Notes: generated by a model not told the origin, from the sequence alone. Numbered from the stretch's first letter, positions 6,126-13,523 are shown. The stretch: DNA of 13,813 nt from Vulcanimicrobiia bacterium (GCA_025451135.1 JANWKW010000096.1:1-13813); one strand, 5' to 3'. Program-made: numbers and translations.

Positions 6126-7514
6126 CTAACGAGCGAGCTGGGCTAAACGTGCCTCTGCGGCCTTGAGTTGTTTGTCGGCCTTCGTGCCGATCAGCGACGG
6201 ATCGTCGGCGTTCTGGTCGACCACGATGTCCGGGACGATGCCGCGGTGCTGGATGTCGCGCCCCATCGGGGTGACGTAGCGCTGGGTCGTGATCTTGAGC
6301 GCCCCGCCGTCGGACATCGGATAGATGCTCTGCACCACGCCCTTGCCGAAGGTCTTGGTCCCGACCAGCGTGGCCAGATGGTAGTCTTGCAGCGCCCCCG
6401 AGGTGATCTCGGATGCCGAGGCCGTGTACTTGTTGACCAGCACCACCAGCGGCGAGAGTCCCGGGATCGAGGTGCCGAGCGCGTCGTCGTCGACGCGGTC
6501 GCCGTCGCGCGAGATCGTGGAGACGATCGTGCCGCTCGGGATGAAGTAGCTCGAGATCTTGACGGCCGCGTCGACCAGTCCGCCGCCGTTGTCGCGCAGA
6601 TCGAGGATGTAGCCGCGCGCGTCGTGGGCGCGTCCGTACTCGAGCGCCTTCTTCACCTCGGCGGCCGAGGTGGTGCCGAAGTCGGAGAGGCGGATGTAGT
6701 CGTAGCCGTCCTTCATCTCGGCGTGCACGGTCGGCACCAGGATGGTCTGACGCACGATCGCATACGAATGCTTGGTCTTGGGCGATTTGAACGGATACGT
6801 CTCGACGTTCACGGTCGTGCCGACGTTGCCGCGGATCAGCTGCTCGACGCGGTCCAATTGCAGACCGGCGATCGGCGTGCCGTCGACCTTGGTGACCACT
6901 TCGCCGATCTTCATACCGGCGCGCGCCGCCGGCAGGTCTTCGATCGGCTGGAGGATCACGCGCTTGTCGCGCAGTTGGAAGATGTAGACGCCGATGCCGC
7001 CGAAGTCACCGCCGTCGAGCGACTCGTTCAGGCTGCGGTTCTCGCGCGGCGAGAGATAGACGGTATACGGATCGTTGACCGAGCCGAGCATGCCGCGCAG
7101 CGCCGCTTCGGTGAGCGTGCGCGATCCGTCGGCGCCCAGATCGTTCGCGTATTTCTTCTGCGCGAGCGCGAGCAGCTGTTCGGCCTGCACGCCTTCGCCG
7201 AGGGTCGCGTCCTCGTTCGCCGACCCGAGCGGCAGCACGGCGCCGCCGGGGACGTGGCCCTTGAGGGCGGCCAGCAACCCGGTGCGTTCGCCCGCGATCA
7301 TCGCCTGCGAAGCGACCGGCTTGTAGTAGTCGTGCTGGACCTGCCGGTAGGCGAGGTTGGCGAGCTGCCCGCCGGTCACCGGCTGGCGGGCGACCGAGGC
7401 GATGCCGGTCGCGTCGGCGCTGCCGGCCGAACGCAAGCTGATGACGAACGCGCCGGCGACGGCGACGGCCGCCACGAGCACGGCGGCGGAAACGGCACGA
7501 ACGAGAGGGCTCAT
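6126..7514 (-). CDS. ctpA: S41 carboxy-terminal processing peptidase (PDZ), proximal paralog
   Basis: This 462-residue protein is paralogous to the next gene downstream. Residues 5-27 form a hydrophobic segment (VSAAVLVAAVAVAGAFVISL) with no clear signal-peptidase site, so it may be a membrane-anchored rather than a released protease. A helical region follows, containing a Gly/Ala-rich linker at about 88-110. The PDZ domain is at about 165-250 (DLPAARAGMKIGEVVTKVDG), then the S41 core with DLRDNGGG (305-312). The catalytic Ser366 (TASASEI), Asp377 and Lys391 (TFGKG) keep the family spacing, so both paralogs look active. The ATG at 7514 is preceded by AGGA held within a small perfect hairpin. 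The gene begins 32 nt after the M23 peptidase gene. Association of Ctp proteases with FtsEX and hydrolase genes is known in other bacteria, suggesting a role in processing wall enzymes. Confidence 0.94.
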   Translation of the reverse strand: MSPLVRAVSAAVLVAAVAVAGAFVISLRSAGSADATGIASVARQPVTGGQLANLAYRQVQHDYYKPVASQAMIAGERTGLLAALKGHVPGGAVLPLGSANEDATLGEGVQAEQLLALAQKKYANDLGADGSRTLTEAALRGMLGSVNDPYTVYLSPRENRSLNESLDGGDFGGIGVYIFQLRDKRVILQPIEDLPAARAGMKIGEVVTKVDGTPIAGLQLDRVEQLIRGNVGTTVNVETYPFKSPKTKHSYAIVRQTILVPTVHAEMKDGYDYIRLSDFGTTSAAEVKKALEYGRAHDARGYILDLRDNGGGLVDAAVKISSYFIPSGTIVSTISRDGDRVDDDALGTSIPGLSPLVVLVNKYTASASEITSGALQDYHLATLVGTKTFGKGVVQSIYPMSDGGALKITTQRYVTPMGRDIQHRGIVPDIVVDQNADDPSLIGTKADKQLKAAEARLAQLAR

Positions 7515-7515
7515 A

Positions 7516-7530
7516 CGGGTATCCTACCCG
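7516..7530 (-). promoter_or_regulatory. Hairpin enclosing the ribosome binding site of the first S41 gene
   Basis: CGGGTA (7516-7521) and TACCCG (7525-7530) form a perfect 6-bp stem with a 3-nt loop. On the minus-strand mRNA this reads CGGGUA-GGA-UACCCG, one base before the ATG, so the SD core (AGGA) lies in the stem-loop. A run of U precedes the hairpin, so it is not an intrinsic terminator for this strand. Translational gating is possible. Confidence 0.5.
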
Positions 7531-7546
7531 AAAAATCTTAGGAACG

Positions 7547-8755
7547 TTAGTGAAGAAACGGTGAAGGGTCGATCGGCTTGCCGTGGCGGCGTACTTCGAA
7601 ATGGAGATGCGGACCGGTCGAGGCCCCGGTCGAGCCGGAGGCGGCGATCGCTTGGCCGCGCTGGACCTGCTGGCCGGCCGAGACGTAGAAGGCCGAGAGG
7701 TGGCCGTAGCCGGTCGAGATGCCGCCGCCGTGGTCGATCAGGATGTAGTTCCCATAGCCGCCGTACCACTGTGCCATGATCACGGTACCGCTGGCCGCCG
7801 CGACCACGGTCGTGCCGGTGCTGATGCCGATGTCCAGACCCGGGTGGAAGTCGGGCGCGCCGCCGAACGGATTGCGGCGCATGCCGAACGGCGAGGTGAT
7901 CGGCCCCGAGGCCGGCCACATCAGCTGGCTCGGGCCGCCGGTCGAGGGCGGCGGGATGACGCCGGCGATGCCGGCGGCGCGCCGGGCGGCCTCGCGCTGC
8001 GCGTCGAGCTCGCGCTGGCGTTCCTGGATGAGCGCCTCGAGCCGCGACTCTTCGCCTGCGGTCAGGTTCTCGATCTGTGCGACCTGGGTCGCGACGCCGT
8101 GCCGCTGCACGTCGGCCATCACCACCAGGTTGGCGCGCTCGGCGGCCAAGCCGGCGAGCTGGTCCTTGGCGCGGCGCTGTTCGGCCTGCTGCGCGGCCAG
8201 CGCGATCTGCGTCTGCTGCAGCGAGGCCTGGACGCTCGCGACCTTCTTCTCGAGCGCCTTGCGCTCGCGCACGGCGCGCTGGTTCGAGGCGATCAGCAGG
8301 CGCAGGTCTTCCCAGCGTTCGACGAACTCGCTCCACGAGCGCGCGCTCATCAGCACGTTGAGATAGGCCAGGTCGCCGTTTTCGTAGATCGCGACCAGCC
8401 GGCGCTTGAGCGCGTCGTCGTGCAGGTGCAGCGACTTCTGCGCGGCCTCGAGCTGCAGCGTGTTCCAGTTCAAGCGGGCCTGGGTCGAGCGCTCCTGCGC
8501 GTCGAGGTCGCCGATGTGCGCGTTGACCTGCGCGATCGCGTTGTTGGTCTGGTCGAGCTGGGCCTGCGCGTTGTAGACCTTGTCGGTGGCGGCGTGCAGC
8601 TCCATCCGCTTCCGATGCAGCCGTTGGTGCAGCGCCTCGGTGCGGGCGCGCTCCTGGAGGATCTTGTCGTGGAGCGTGGGCTTGGCCGGGCGCGCCGCGG
8701 CGAACGGCGTTGCCGAGACGGCGATCAGGAGGACGAGTGCGAGCAGACGTTTCAC
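7547..8755 (-). CDS. EnvC/CwlO-like coiled-coil M23 (LytM) peptidoglycan endopeptidase
   Basis: This is a 402-residue exported protein. A signal peptide (1-21, LLALVLLIAVSATPFAAA) is followed by a long alpha-helical coiled coil at about 30-260, rich in Gln, Ala, Arg and Glu. A Pro/Gly linker leads to an M23 domain (about 278-397). The zinc ligands and catalytic histidines of LytM enzymes are all present: His304 and Asp308 (HPGLD), His352 (GYGHLS), and His383/His385 (GPHLHFEV). Unlike degenerate LytM activators such as enterobacterial EnvC, this one is predicted to cleave peptidoglycan cross-links itself. The coiled coil plus hydrolase layout and the shared operon with ftsEX suggest that FtsX binds the coiled coil and the ATPase cycle releases its activity. 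The GTG start at 8755 overlaps the preceding stop as GTGA; AAAGGA lies about 13 nt upstream. Confidence 0.93.
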   Translation of the reverse strand: MKRLLALVLLIAVSATPFAAARPAKPTLHDKILQERARTEALHQRLHRKRMELHAATDKVYNAQAQLDQTNNAIAQVNAHIGDLDAQERSTQARLNWNTLQLEAAQKSLHLHDDALKRRLVAIYENGDLAYLNVLMSARSWSEFVERWEDLRLLIASNQRAVRERKALEKKVASVQASLQQTQIALAAQQAEQRRAKDQLAGLAAERANLVVMADVQRHGVATQVAQIENLTAGEESRLEALIQERQRELDAQREAARRAAGIAGVIPPPSTGGPSQLMWPASGPITSPFGMRRNPFGGAPDFHPGLDIGISTGTTVVAAASGTVIMAQWYGGYGNYILIDHGGGISTGYGHLSAFYVSAGQQVQRGQAIAASGSTGASTGPHLHFEVRRHGKPIDPSPFLH

Positions 8756-9708
8756 GAGCGGCGCTTTTCCTTTACGAAGACCGATCCACCGATCGACTTC
8801 GCGTAGCGTTTGAGTTCGGCGGCGGCCTCGCCGATCTGGGCGTAGCTCTCGAACTGGCGGGTCTCGTTCGAGATCAGGGCGATCGAGATCGTCATGATCG
8901 GGAAGCGGTTGAGGGTCCCGCGTCGATCCCGGGTTTCGATGTAGCCGTGGCGAAGGTCCTGGGCGTTGTAGAGCGAGCGGATCTCGACGTCGAAGGCGGC
9001 CACGATCTCGCGCGCCATCTCCTCGCCCCGCTCGGGCACGGTGACCAGGATGAAATCATCGCCGCCGATGTGGCCGACGAAGTCGCCCGAGGTCCCGCGC
9101 CGGCGGACCACGTCCACCGCGATGCTCGCGACCAGCTGGATCGCCTCGTCGCCGTGGACGAAGCCGTAGTTGTCGTTGAACGCCTTGAACGAATCCAGGT
9201 CGAGGTAGAGCACCGAGAACGGCACCTTGGCGGCGATGCGAGCGCGCAGTTCGGCCTCGATCGCGAGGTTGCCGGGCAGCCGGGTGAGCGGCGAGAGCGA
9301 AGAATCGGTCTCGACGCGGCGGATCTTCGCGCGGACGCGCGCGAGCAGTTCCTGCGGACCGAACGGCTTGGTGATGTAGTCGTCGGCGCCGGCCTCGAAC
9401 CCGCGCAGCTTGTCCTCGGTCTCGCCCTTGGCGGTTACCATGATGATCGGCACGTGCGAGACGGTCGGATTGGAGTGCGCGCGGATCCGCTCGGCGACCT
9501 CGTAGCCGTCCATGCGCGGCATCATCACGTCGAGCAGCACCAGATCGATCGCGGACTGCTCGTCGAGCACGCGCAGTCCCTCGGCGCCGTCCGACGCGGT
9601 CAGCACGTCGAAGCCGCCGAGCTCGAGGTTCGTGGCGATGATCTTGCGCAGGTTCTTGTCGTCGTCGACCACCAGCACGCGCCGGGCGGTATCCTCGAAC
9701 TGCTTCAC
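8752..9708 (-). CDS. Response regulator: receiver domain plus variant GGDEF domain
   Basis: This is a 318-residue cytosolic protein. The receiver domain (about 10-128) has the acidic pocket Asp15-17, phospho-acceptor Asp60 (LVLLDVMMPRMDG), Thr92 and Lys114 (TKPF). A diguanylate-cyclase-like domain (about 138-312) carries YLDLDSFKAFNDNYGFVHGD and the signature GGDDF at 215-219 in place of GG(D/E)EF. The usual N-terminal DxLTxLxN motif is degenerate (SPLTRLPGN), and the inhibitory RxxD site is not visible upstream of the signature. It may be a weak or altered cyclase, or a nucleotide-binding or dimerisation module. The upstream kinase gene overlaps by GTGA at 9705-9708, making the two a cognate pair. 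The GTG start at 9708 has only a weak SD, consistent with coupled translation. Output toward the hydrolase encoded next is inference. Confidence 0.92.
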   Translation of the reverse strand: MKQFEDTARRVLVVDDDKNLRKIIATNLELGGFDVLTASDGAEGLRVLDEQSAIDLVLLDVMMPRMDGYEVAERIRAHSNPTVSHVPIIMVTAKGETEDKLRGFEAGADDYITKPFGPQELLARVRAKIRRVETDSSLSPLTRLPGNLAIEAELRARIAAKVPFSVLYLDLDSFKAFNDNYGFVHGDEAIQLVASIAVDVVRRRGTSGDFVGHIGGDDFILVTVPERGEEMAREIVAAFDVEIRSLYNAQDLRHGYIETRDRRGTLNRFPIMTISIALISNETRQFESYAQIGEAAAELKRYAKSIGGSVFVKEKRRS

Positions 9709-10745
9709 GACCGTACCGGCAGCGAGAGCGTGAAGGTGCTGCCGAAACCCGGCTCGCTGCGCACGTCGATGGTGCCGCCGTGCGCGCGCGCGAGCGCGCT
9801 CGCGATGAAGAGCCCGAGGCCGCTGCCGTCCGAGGTCGCCGCCAGCGCCCGGTCGACGCGATAGAACCGGTCGAAGATGTACGGCAGGTGGTCGTCGGCG
9901 ATGCCGATGCCGCGATCCGCCACCGCGACCAGGCAGCGCCCCTCGCGCGATTCGCCGCGCACCTCGATGGTCTGCCCGGCCGCCGAGAACTTGGCCGCGT
10001 TCTCGATGACCTGCGCGAGCGCGTCGCGGAGCAGATCGGGGTCGCCCGAGATCATGACGCCGGCGGTCTCGCGCTGCAGCGGATGCGCGTCTGCGTCGAA
10101 CGCGATCGACGCCAGGGCCGCGTCCAGCACGGCGTCGAGCGAGACCGTCTCGCGGCGTTTGAGCAGCTGGCCGGCCTCGACGCGCGAGACCAGCAGCAGG
10201 TCGTCGATGGCGCGCGCCAGGCGATCGGCCTGGTCGCCCATGACGGCGAGATATTCGCGCGCCGTCTCGGCCGTCAGCCGGTTGTCGCGCAGCGTCTCGA
10301 CGTAGGCCTTGATCGTCGCGAGCGGCGTCTTGAGCTCGTGCGAGATCGAGCCGATCAGCTCGTTCTTGAGCTGTTCGATCTCGTCGAACCGCTGCTGCGG
10401 CGCGAACGAGACGAGCCAGCCGTCGATGCCGCCCGTCCGCACGATCGCGACCACCTGCGCGCGCACGGGCGCGCGTCCGGCCGCACCGAAGCTCCAGCGC
10501 ACCAGGTGCGGCAGGCCGTCGAGCGGGACGGCCCGGATCGAGGCCCAGCCGCCCGGGACGATCGCGTCGACCGGGCTGCCGAGCGCGCGTTCCGCCGCGA
10601 TGCCGCTGATCGCCTCGGCGGCGACGTTCCAGCGCGCGATCGTTCCGCCGGCGTCGATGTGGGCGATGCCGTCCGCGGCGACCCCGAGGAGTGCGTCGAA
10701 ACGCGCTTTGGAGGCGACCAGCTCGTCGAGCAGGTCGGCGGTCAC
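9705..10745 (-). CDS. Soluble PAS-containing sensor histidine kinase
   Basis: About 346 residues from the GTG at 10745. No membrane segment is visible, so it acts in the cytoplasm. An N-terminal PAS-like domain (about 12-115, GVAADGIAHIDAGGTIARWN) precedes the HisKA dimerisation helix with phospho-acceptor His136 (SISHELKTP). The HATPase domain has its N box at Asn249 (VIENAAKFS), G1 DRGIGI (277-282), the F box FDRFYRVD (291-298) and G2 GSGLGL (307-312). All catalytic boxes are intact. The frame stays open upstream to 10892 with an ATG at 10775, but the Arg-rich extension beyond that ATG is implausible. I prefer the GTG at 10745 because it overlaps the ftsX stop as GTGA, exactly as at the next two junctions. 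The ATG would add 10 residues. The partner is the downstream receiver-GGDEF protein. Confidence 0.92.
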   Translation of the reverse strand: MTADLLDELVASKARFDALLGVAADGIAHIDAGGTIARWNVAAEAISGIAAERALGSPVDAIVPGGWASIRAVPLDGLPHLVRWSFGAAGRAPVRAQVVAIVRTGGIDGWLVSFAPQQRFDEIEQLKNELIGSISHELKTPLATIKAYVETLRDNRLTAETAREYLAVMGDQADRLARAIDDLLLVSRVEAGQLLKRRETVSLDAVLDAALASIAFDADAHPLQRETAGVMISGDPDLLRDALAQVIENAAKFSAAGQTIEVRGESREGRCLVAVADRGIGIADDHLPYIFDRFYRVDRALAATSDGSGLGLFIASALARAHGGTIDVRSEPGFGSTFTLSLPVRS

Positions 10746-11623
10746 GTCCGCAGGTAGCGTCCGACCGATATCCATGAAGCGACCGCGCCGACCAGGGCGC
10801 CGACCAGCAGCAGTTCGAGGGCCATCGCGGTGCCGTCGATGCGGACGTTCGCGAGCGAGAACCCGGGCAGCGCTTCGAGCAGACGCGGCCACAGCGTCGA
10901 CTTCGCGATCGCCAGCAGCGCGAGGGCGATCCCCGCGCCCAAGATCCCGTCGAGCAGGCCTTCGCAGATGAAGGGCATGCGGATGTAGGTGTTGGTAGCG
11001 CCGACCAGCTGCATGATCGCGATCTCGCGCCGACGCGCGAACACGGTCAGGCGGATCGTGTTCGAGATGATGATGCCGGCGACCAGCACGAAGACCACGA
11101 TCACGCCGATGCCGATGCCGCGCAGCACGCTGCCAAGGCGCAGCATCTTGGCGACCACGTCCTGGCCGAACACGGCGTTGGCGACGCCCGGCATCTTCTG
11201 CGCGGACGCGGCGACGGCGGCCACGGTCTCGGGCGCCTTCACCTTGACGCGCAGCTTATCGGGCAGCGGGTTCTCGGTCAGCAGCGACATGTCGATCTCG
11301 CCCTTGACGCGATCCTTCATCTCGACGAGACCCTGCTTCTTCGGGATGAACTCGACCGAGGCGACGCGCGGATCCGCGCGCAGCGCGCTCTCGAGCGAAG
11401 CGATCTGCTTGGGCGTCGCATCGTTGGTCGTATAGACGGAGATCTCGATCTGGCTGAGCAGATCGGTGCCGAGCCCGGCCAGGGTCGCGCGCACGAACAG
11501 GAACGCGCCCAGCAGCACGATCGTCACCGCGACGGTGCCGATCGCGGTGATCTGCATGGCGGCGTTGCGCGTGAAGTTGCGGGCAACCTCACCCAGAAAG
11601 AATTTGGTCTTGCCCCAGTCCAA
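10742..11623 (-). CDS. ftsX: Cell division ABC transporter permease-like protein FtsX
   Basis: This 293-residue membrane subunit of FtsEX has the standard topology. A cytoplasmic N-terminus and TM1 (about 24-46) lead to an extracytoplasmic loop (about 50-160) where partner hydrolases bind. Three more membrane segments lie at about 167-190, 222-242 and 265-285. The family signature LTVFARRREIAIMQLVGA (192-209) and the following IRMPFICEGLLDGILGA region are clear. The start is a TTG at 11623, inside the end of ftsE with a 35-nt overlap. No other plausible start gives the full N-terminal FLGEVARNFTRN segment that precedes TM1 in this family. No SD is obvious, so translation likely depends on ftsE. 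Partners are FtsE and, by context, the coiled-coil M23 peptidase encoded three genes downstream. Confidence 0.96.
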   Translation of the reverse strand: MDWGKTKFFLGEVARNFTRNAAMQITAIGTVAVTIVLLGAFLFVRATLAGLGTDLLSQIEISVYTTNDATPKQIASLESALRADPRVASVEFIPKKQGLVEMKDRVKGEIDMSLLTENPLPDKLRVKVKAPETVAAVAASAQKMPGVANAVFGQDVVAKMLRLGSVLRGIGIGVIVVFVLVAGIIISNTIRLTVFARRREIAIMQLVGATNTYIRMPFICEGLLDGILGAGIALALLAIAKSTLWPRLLEALPGFSLANVRIDGTAMALELLLVGALVGAVASWISVGRYLRT

Positions 11624-12299
11624 GATAGTAGTAGCCCCGTTCTTCGTCGGTGACCACGCGGCCGTCTTCCATGCGCACGACGCGGCGGCGCATGCGGTCG
11701 ACGACCGCGGAGTTATGGGTGGCGACGACGACGGTCGTGCCCTTGATGTTGATGCGGCCGAGCAGTTCCATGATCTCGGTGGTGGTGGTCGGATCCAGAT
11801 TGCCGGTCGGTTCGTCGCACAGCAGCAGCTTCGGGTTGTTGACGAGCGCGCGCGCGATCGCGGTGCGCTGTTGTTCGCCGCCGGACAGCTCGCCGGGATA
11901 CATCCGGCTCTTGTGCGCGAGTCCGACCAGGTCGAGCGCGCGCGGGACCTGACGTTCGACGTCGCGGCTGTGCGCGCCGGTCACCTGCATGGCGAACGCG
12001 ACGTTCTCCCAGACGGTCTTGTCGGCGAGCAGCTTGTAGTCTTGGAAGACGACGCCGAGATGACGGCGCAGGGCCGGGATGCGCGAATGTTTGAGGCGGT
12101 CGACCCGGATGCCGTCGACCGTGATGTCGCCGGAGGTCGGGCCCATCTCGCGGTAGAGCAGGCGCAGGAGGCTCGTCTTGCCGGTGCCCGAGTGCCCGAC
12201 CAGGAAGACGAACTCGCCCTTGCCGATCTCGAGGCTGACGTTATCGAGGGCGCGCGTGCCGTTCGGATAAGCAAGCGAGACGTTCCGGAGGGAAATCAT
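11589..12299 (-). CDS. ftsE: Cell division ATP-binding protein FtsE
   Basis: This 236-residue ABC ATPase drives FtsX to regulate peptidoglycan hydrolysis at division or elongation sites; FtsEX is a mechanotransmission machine rather than a transporter. The motifs are complete: Walker A GHSGTGKT (35-42), Q-loop Gln86 (VVFQDYKLL), signature LSGGEQQR (138-145), Walker B LLLCDEP with Glu163, D-loop GNLDP and switch His195 (ATHN). Length and the YKLLADKTVWENV segment are typical of FtsE. The ATG at 12299 starts the conserved MISLRNVSLAYPNG. No strong SD precedes it. It is the first gene of the seven-gene minus-strand run and diverges from the acyl-CoA dehydrogenase across 44 bp. The last 35 nt also encode the start of ftsX. 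Confidence 0.97.
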   Translation of the reverse strand: MISLRNVSLAYPNGTRALDNVSLEIGKGEFVFLVGHSGTGKTSLLRLLYREMGPTSGDITVDGIRVDRLKHSRIPALRRHLGVVFQDYKLLADKTVWENVAFAMQVTGAHSRDVERQVPRALDLVGLAHKSRMYPGELSGGEQQRTAIARALVNNPKLLLCDEPTGNLDPTTTTEIMELLGRINIKGTTVVVATHNSAVVDRMRRRVVRMEDGRVVTDEERGYYYLGLGQDQILSG

Positions 12300-12343
12300 T
12301 CCGAGAGGGTTTTTCCGGGACTTCGGACCTATACCTTCGGGCT
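12300..12343. promoter_or_regulatory. Candidate divergent promoter region, ftsE / acyl-CoA dehydrogenase
   Basis: Only 44 bp separate the two start codons. A TATACC hexamer at 12330-12335 (plus strand) ends 8 nt before the dehydrogenase ATG, so a transcript from it would be leaderless or nearly so, in keeping with the lack of an SD. An overlapping TATAGG on the minus strand (12333-12328) is spaced to serve ftsE. The TATA core is flanked by direct CTTCGG repeats (12321-12326 and 12335-12340), a possible operator. No good -35 element is apparent, so this remains a candidate. Confidence 0.3.
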
Positions 12344-13492
12344 ATGAATTTCGATCTCTCAGACGAGCAGAAGGCGATCCGGGACCTCGCCCGCGATTTC
12401 GCGCAGAACGAGGTCAAACCGCTCGCCGAGGCGATGGATCGCGACGAGGCGTTCCCCTACGACCTGGTCCGGAAGCTGGCATCGATGGGCTTCATGGGCC
12501 TGCCCTTCCCGGAGCAGTACGGCGGCGCCGGCGCGGACACGGTCAGCTACGCGCTGGCCGTCATGGAGCTGGCGCGGATCGACGCGTCGACGGCCATCAC
12601 GATGGCCGCGCACGTGTCGCTCGGCAGCACGCCCTTCTACCTGTTCGGGACCGAGGCGCAGAAGCAGACGTACCTGGTCCCGCTCGCGCGCGGCGAGATG
12701 CTCTGGGGCTTCGGGCTGACGGAGCCGGGCGCCGGCAGCGACGCCGGCAACTGCCAGACCAAGGCGGTCGCGCGCGACGGCAAATGGATCGTCAACGGGA
12801 CCAAGGCGTTCATCACCAACGCCGGCACCACGATGACCGGCGGCACCACCATTACTGCCGTCACCGGCTCGCGCGAGAACGGCAAGCCGGAGATCTCGAA
12901 CCTGATCGTGCCGCAGGACACGCCAGGCTTCACCCGGAGCAAGAAGTACAAGAAGATGGGCTGGCGCGCGTCGGACACGCGCGAGCTGGCGTTCGTCGAC
13001 GCGGAGATCCCGGAAGAGAATCTGCTGGGCGTGCGCGGCCAGGGCTTACAGCAGTTCCTCACCATCCTCGACGGCGGCCGCATCTCGGTAGCCGCGCTCT
13101 CGGTCGGCCTCGCCATGGGGGCATACGACGAAGCGCTCGCCTACGCCAAGGAGCGCAAGGCGTTCGGCAAGACCATCAGCCAGTTCCAGGCGATCCAGTT
13201 CAAGCTGGTCGATATGCTGATGGAGATCGAGCACGCAAAGCTGATGACGCTCAAGGCCGCCTGGGAGAAAGATCAGAAGCGCGACTTCTCGCAGACCGCG
13301 AGCTTGGCGAAGCTCTACGCCGGCGAGGTCTCGCGCCGGGTCGTCAACGAAGCCGTGCAGATCCACGGCGGCTACGGCTTCATGGACGAGTATCCGGTCT
13401 CGCGCATGTACCGGGATCAGAAGATCAACGAGATCGGCGAAGGCACCAACGAAGTCCAACGCGTCGTCCTGGCGCGAATGATGGGCTTATAG
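12344..13492 (+). CDS. Acyl-CoA dehydrogenase
   Basis: This 382-residue FAD-dependent enzyme has the size and motifs of the short/medium-chain acyl-CoA dehydrogenases, which oxidise acyl-CoA to 2-enoyl-CoA and pass electrons to ETF. The N-terminal helical domain (1-115) is followed by the beta domain with the flavin-binding motif GFGLTEPGAGSDAG (122-135) and NGTKAFITNA (151-160). The C-terminal helical domain includes YAKERKAFGKTI (267-278), QIHGGYGFMDEY (339-350) and GEGTNEVQR, where Glu366 is the predicted catalytic base. Chain length or branched-chain preference (for example butyryl- versus isovaleryl-CoA) cannot be read reliably from the sequence. The ATG at 12344 lacks a convincing SD and may be leaderless. 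The peroxiredoxin gene follows after 31 nt and may share the transcript. It is unrelated in function to the divergent ftsEX operon. Confidence 0.95.
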   Translation: MNFDLSDEQKAIRDLARDFAQNEVKPLAEAMDRDEAFPYDLVRKLASMGFMGLPFPEQYGGAGADTVSYALAVMELARIDASTAITMAAHVSLGSTPFYLFGTEAQKQTYLVPLARGEMLWGFGLTEPGAGSDAGNCQTKAVARDGKWIVNGTKAFITNAGTTMTGGTTITAVTGSRENGKPEISNLIVPQDTPGFTRSKKYKKMGWRASDTRELAFVDAEIPEENLLGVRGQGLQQFLTILDGGRISVAALSVGLAMGAYDEALAYAKERKAFGKTISQFQAIQFKLVDMLMEIEHAKLMTLKAAWEKDQKRDFSQTASLAKLYAGEVSRRVVNEAVQIHGGYGFMDEYPVSRMYRDQKINEIGEGTNEVQRVVLARMMGL

Positions 13493-13523
13493 ATCCTTCA
13501 TCTTTGAGGGAGAAGGTAGGACC

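Noticed and set aside
4895..7541. Long plus-strand open frames antisense to the two S41 peptidases
   Set aside because: Same GC-bias artefact; their translations are Arg/Asp/Val-rich low complexity, while the minus strand encodes complete, motif-bearing proteases.
10746..10892. N-terminal extension of the histidine kinase up to 10892
   Set aside because: The extra residues are Arg-rich out-of-frame reading of ftsX. The GTG at 10745 (or the ATG at 10775) gives a normal N-terminus and fits the overlap pattern.
13495..13516. CCTTC...GAAGG inverted repeat before the peroxiredoxin gene
   Set aside because: Only 5 bp with a 12-nt loop; it probably reflects the purine-rich ribosome binding region by chance.
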